Source: Nanobdellota archaeon
Lineage (GTDB): Archaea; Nanobdellota; Nanobdellia; Pacearchaeales; UBA12030
Direction of reading: 5' to 3'
NCBI GenBank assembly: GCA_022572525.1
Contig: JACZVS010000031.1
Span: forward strand, 1-6,360
DNA: 6,360 nucleotides
Part shown: positions 5,050-6,360 of the stretch, in pieces
How the letters are laid out: each line of letters opens with the position of its first letter
Numbering within the stretch: position 1 is the stretch's first letter
Translations under genes and position numbers: made by a program
Notes under the pieces: model-generated
Databases searched by the model: none
What the model was told of the DNA's origin: nothing
Seen by the model: the letters and a program-made list of their open reading frames with translations, nothing else

Positions 5050-5688
5050 TTATTCTGCGTAAAAAACCTCCGCGAATTTACAATTAACCTTGTAACCAGC
5101 TAATCTCGCTTTAATGTAAATTGGCATGTAGAAAATCGATGTGATTAACTTCTGTGTTTTAAACTCCCTTAAAGCCTTAATTTTTTCAGAGAAAGTTTTA
5201 TCAATATCTACATAAAAGTGCGTAGAATCTTTTGGATTGAAGAGTCCCCAAATCATGAAAGTGAAGATCTTCGGTTTCCTCTTTCTCCCTCTCAACGCCT
5301 TTTCCAAAGTGTAAAAGACAGCTCTATGATCTGGATGAGCATCATATCTATTGTGTGTAAAGATTTTATCTGGCTTGAATTTACTTATAATTTTTTTAAC
5401 TTGTCTTGCATTCTTCTCCAGATTCTCGGCCAGCTTTAAGTCTGGAAGGCCAAGAAACTCACACTTACATCCAAGAAGCTTGCTAACCTTTTTACTCTCC
5501 TCAATCCTCTTCTTAACAAGAACCTCTTCTTTAAGCCATGGCACAGATTTCTCCCCTGAAGAGAAAATTATGACTCTGACATCCTTTTTCTCTTTAGCAT
5601 ATTTCGCAATAGTCCCTCCCATAGAAATTATCTCATCGTCTGAATGCGCGCATAGTACCAAAATTCTCTCTCTCCTTTTGCTATTCAT
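5050..5688 (-). CDS. PIG-L/LmbE-family N-acetylglucosaminyl deacetylase
   Basis: A 212-aa protein of the zinc-dependent PIG-L superfamily, which removes the N-acetyl group from GlcNAc-type conjugates (GPI precursor, GlcNAc-inositol, GlcNAc-malate, lipid-linked sugars). The N-terminus has ILVLCAHSDDEIISMGGTIAKY, the family AHPDDE motif with Ser in place of Pro; H15 and D18 are zinc ligands and D17 the likely base. FTHNRYDAHPDHRAV (110-124) supplies the second signature, with H118 and H121. Length is typical of the family (about 200-240). It starts 13 nt after tRNA-Gly, with no Shine-Dalgarno and no TATA-like site in between, so expression from the tRNA promoter with tRNA 3' cleavage is plausible. 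The 3' end is 7 nt from the GT4 gene, suggesting that the two act on one glycoconjugate. Family assignment is firm; the substrate is inferred only. Confidence 0.92.
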   Translation of the reverse strand: MNSKRRERILVLCAHSDDEIISMGGTIAKYAKEKKDVRVIIFSSGEKSVPWLKEEVLVKKRIEESKKVSKLLGCKCEFLGLPDLKLAENLEKNARQVKKIISKFKPDKIFTHNRYDAHPDHRAVFYTLEKALRGRKRKPKIFTFMIWGLFNPKDSTHFYVDIDKTFSEKIKALREFKTQKLITSIFYMPIYIKARLAGYKVNCKFAEVFYAE

Positions 5689-5701
5689 TTCAACAAGTAA
5701 A

Positions 5702-5773
5702 TGCGTCGGCCGGGAGTCGAACCCGGATAAACGGCTTGGAAGGCCGTTGTCTTAACCATTGGACCACCGACGC
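5702..5773 (-). tRNA. tRNA-Gly(TCC)
   Basis: Read on the minus strand: acceptor GCGTCGG pairs with CCGACGC, discriminator A (base 5702). The D stem is GTCC/AGAC. The anticodon arm is ACGGC-CTTCCAA-GCCGT, with anticodon TCC at plus positions 5740-5738. The variable loop is the short TTAT, usual for tRNA-Gly, and the T arm is CCGGG-TTCGACT-CCCGG. There is no intron and CCA is not encoded. It is the first gene of a probable tRNA-PIG-L-GT4 transcription unit. Confidence 0.95.
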
Positions 5774-5799
5774 GTTAAAGATAAAAGATATATAATTCG

Positions 5800-5807
5800 T
5801 TTATAAA
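5800..5807 (-). promoter_or_regulatory. TATA box of tRNA-Gly and its downstream genes
   Basis: TTTATAAA, a perfect palindrome, is centred about 30 nt upstream of the first tRNA base (5773), which puts the transcription start a few bases before the tRNA. A second AT-rich site (GATATATAA, 5788-5796) is closer than expected for a start outside the tRNA. The PIG-L and GT4 genes have no visible promoter of their own. Confidence 0.55.
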
Positions 5808-5831
5808 TTTAGTTATTTTTAGTATAAAACA

Positions 5832-5848
5832 CCGAAATCCTTAAAAAG
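5832..5848 (+). promoter_or_regulatory. BRE plus TATA box of the right-edge gene
   Basis: CCGAAATCC resembles a BRE and is followed by TTAAAAAG at 5841-5848. The predicted transcription start is near 5870, just before the TTG/GTG start candidates at 5872 and 5878. The box lies inside a short inverted repeat, TCCTT-AAA-AAGGA (5838-5850). Confidence 0.5.
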
Positions 5849-5877
5849 GAATAAGCATTAAATAGTCTTAATTGGGG

Positions 5878-6360
5878 GTGAATAGTATAGAAGTTTCGGA
5901 AAGCACTATTTATAGAAATCTTATTTCTCATATTGATATCAATAGAAGTGTTAATTCTATAGAGCAGTTTAACTTTAATGAATTCAATAAAGAACAGAAG
6001 TTTGAGGAGTTTCTAAACGATATAAGAACAAATAACGACACTATTGAGCTGAACCTGATAAGGAATAATGCCTATAAAGAAGCGGTTATAATGTCTTTGA
6101 ACATAAATAATAGTGATGACGCAACTTTGATGGGGCTGGTAAAGGATGAACAGAAAACTTTTGGCGGAAGCAAGCTTTTCTATATGAATGATGCATTTAA
6201 CAAGATACTGATTGTTGCTGTGCCAAGAAGCATGGAAGGCAAGCTTAACATGGCCATTAACAAACTGAATAAAGTCAATAATAAGATAAACAGATTAAAT
6301 TCCAGGATCAAAAGAGATAATCTGGATATTTATATGAAAAGGAAGAGTATTAACGATAAA
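5878..6360 (+). CDS. Unrecognised Asn-rich protein with coiled-coil segment, 5' part (open at window end)
   Basis: One frame stays open from the TAA at 5869-5871 to the window end. From GTG 5878 it gives 161 residues without stop. I do not recognise a family. It is soluble-looking, without signal peptide or membrane segment, and rich in Asn (26 of the 160 residues after the first). A stretch around residues 122-145 (KLNMAINKLNKVNN onward) has Leu/Val/Ile at 3-4 spacing and should form a coiled coil. A more globular, hydrophobic patch, KILIVAVPRSMEG, lies just before it, in a region with alternating strand-like and helical character. Start choice is unclear: TTG 5872 and GTG 5878 are the only standard candidates in the short leader. 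The GTG sits inside GGGGGTGA, itself a near-perfect Shine-Dalgarno for which no ATG/GTG/TTG lies in frame at normal spacing. Next in-frame ATG is more than 200 nt downstream. Coding status is likely from the long open frame and composition; function unknown. Confidence 0.7.
   Translation, partial: MNSIEVSESTIYRNLISHIDINRSVNSIEQFNFNEFNKEQKFEEFLNDIRTNNDTIELNLIRNNAYKEAVIMSLNINNSDDATLMGLVKDEQKTFGGSKLFYMNDAFNKILIVAVPRSMEGKLNMAINKLNKVNNKINRLNSRIKRDNLDIYMKRKSINDK

Larger units (their letters stand above)
5774..5871. other. Divergent intergenic region between tRNA-Gly and the right-edge gene
   Basis: About 100 bp, very AT-rich, carrying the minus-strand TATA box (5800-5807) and the plus-strand BRE/TATA (5832-5848). 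I see no RNA gene, riboswitch-like structure or small open frame here. Confidence 0.6.

Noticed and set aside
5351..5755. Plus-strand frame of 134 codons with a hydrophobic N-terminus and GRESNPDKRLGRPLS end
   Set aside because: Antisense to the PIG-L gene and tRNA-Gly; the tail is reverse tRNA translation.
1..6360. CRISPR array, toxin-antitoxin pair or defence island
   Set aside because: No regularly spaced direct repeats were seen. The PIN domain belongs to a large ATPase protein, not a VapC toxin with a partner antitoxin, and no defence-type neighbours occur.

Overview
The window looks like chromosomal sequence from an archaeon, probably an uncultivated lineage. The evidence is a tRNA-Leu whose anticodon loop is interrupted by an 11-nt insert with bulge-helix-bulge geometry, a PIN-ATPase of the archaeal PINA type, TATA boxes about 25 nt upstream of leaderless or nearly leaderless starts, and three tRNA genes without an encoded CCA. 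Most of the window is AT-rich (33-35% GC in three 60-base lines counted by hand). I cannot fix the lineage from sequence alone; a DPANN or euryarchaeal origin is a guess.

Layout, left to right. The 5' end (minus strand) holds the N-terminal third of a TatD-type metal-dependent hydrolase. It runs off the window, has higher GC than the rest (about 46% over 1-300), and lacks a recognisable start codon. A palindromic TATA element at 365-371 lies between it and a leaderless mini-MscS channel gene (393-899, plus). Then come an intron-bearing tRNA-Leu(CAA) at 929-1023 and the PIN-ATPase gene (1064-2674). Both have TATA-like boxes inside or next to short perfect inverted repeats. A T7 tract ends this block.

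tRNA-Arg(CCT) at 2706-2781 is followed after only 7 nt by a glucosidase/debranching-type (alpha/alpha)6 protein gene (2789-3937, plus). That gene overlaps tail-to-tail by 38 bp with a minus-strand unit read from the right: tRNA-Gly(TCC), then a PIG-L/LmbE deacetylase, then a GT4 glycosyltransferase. The deacetylase starts 13 nt after the tRNA, and the two enzymes are 7 nt apart. The right edge has a divergent promoter region of about 100 bp and the 5' part of an unrecognised, Asn-rich, coiled-coil-forming protein that is open at the window end.

Functionally this is a mix of housekeeping genes (tRNAs, a putative DNA-processing ATPase, an osmotic safety valve) and carbohydrate chemistry (GT4 plus PIG-L, and an amylo-1,6-glucosidase-like protein). 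The most distinctive trait is the repeated tRNA-then-CDS arrangement, which may let tRNA 3' processing create near-leaderless mRNAs. I see no CRISPR array, insertion sequence, phage module or obvious defence system.
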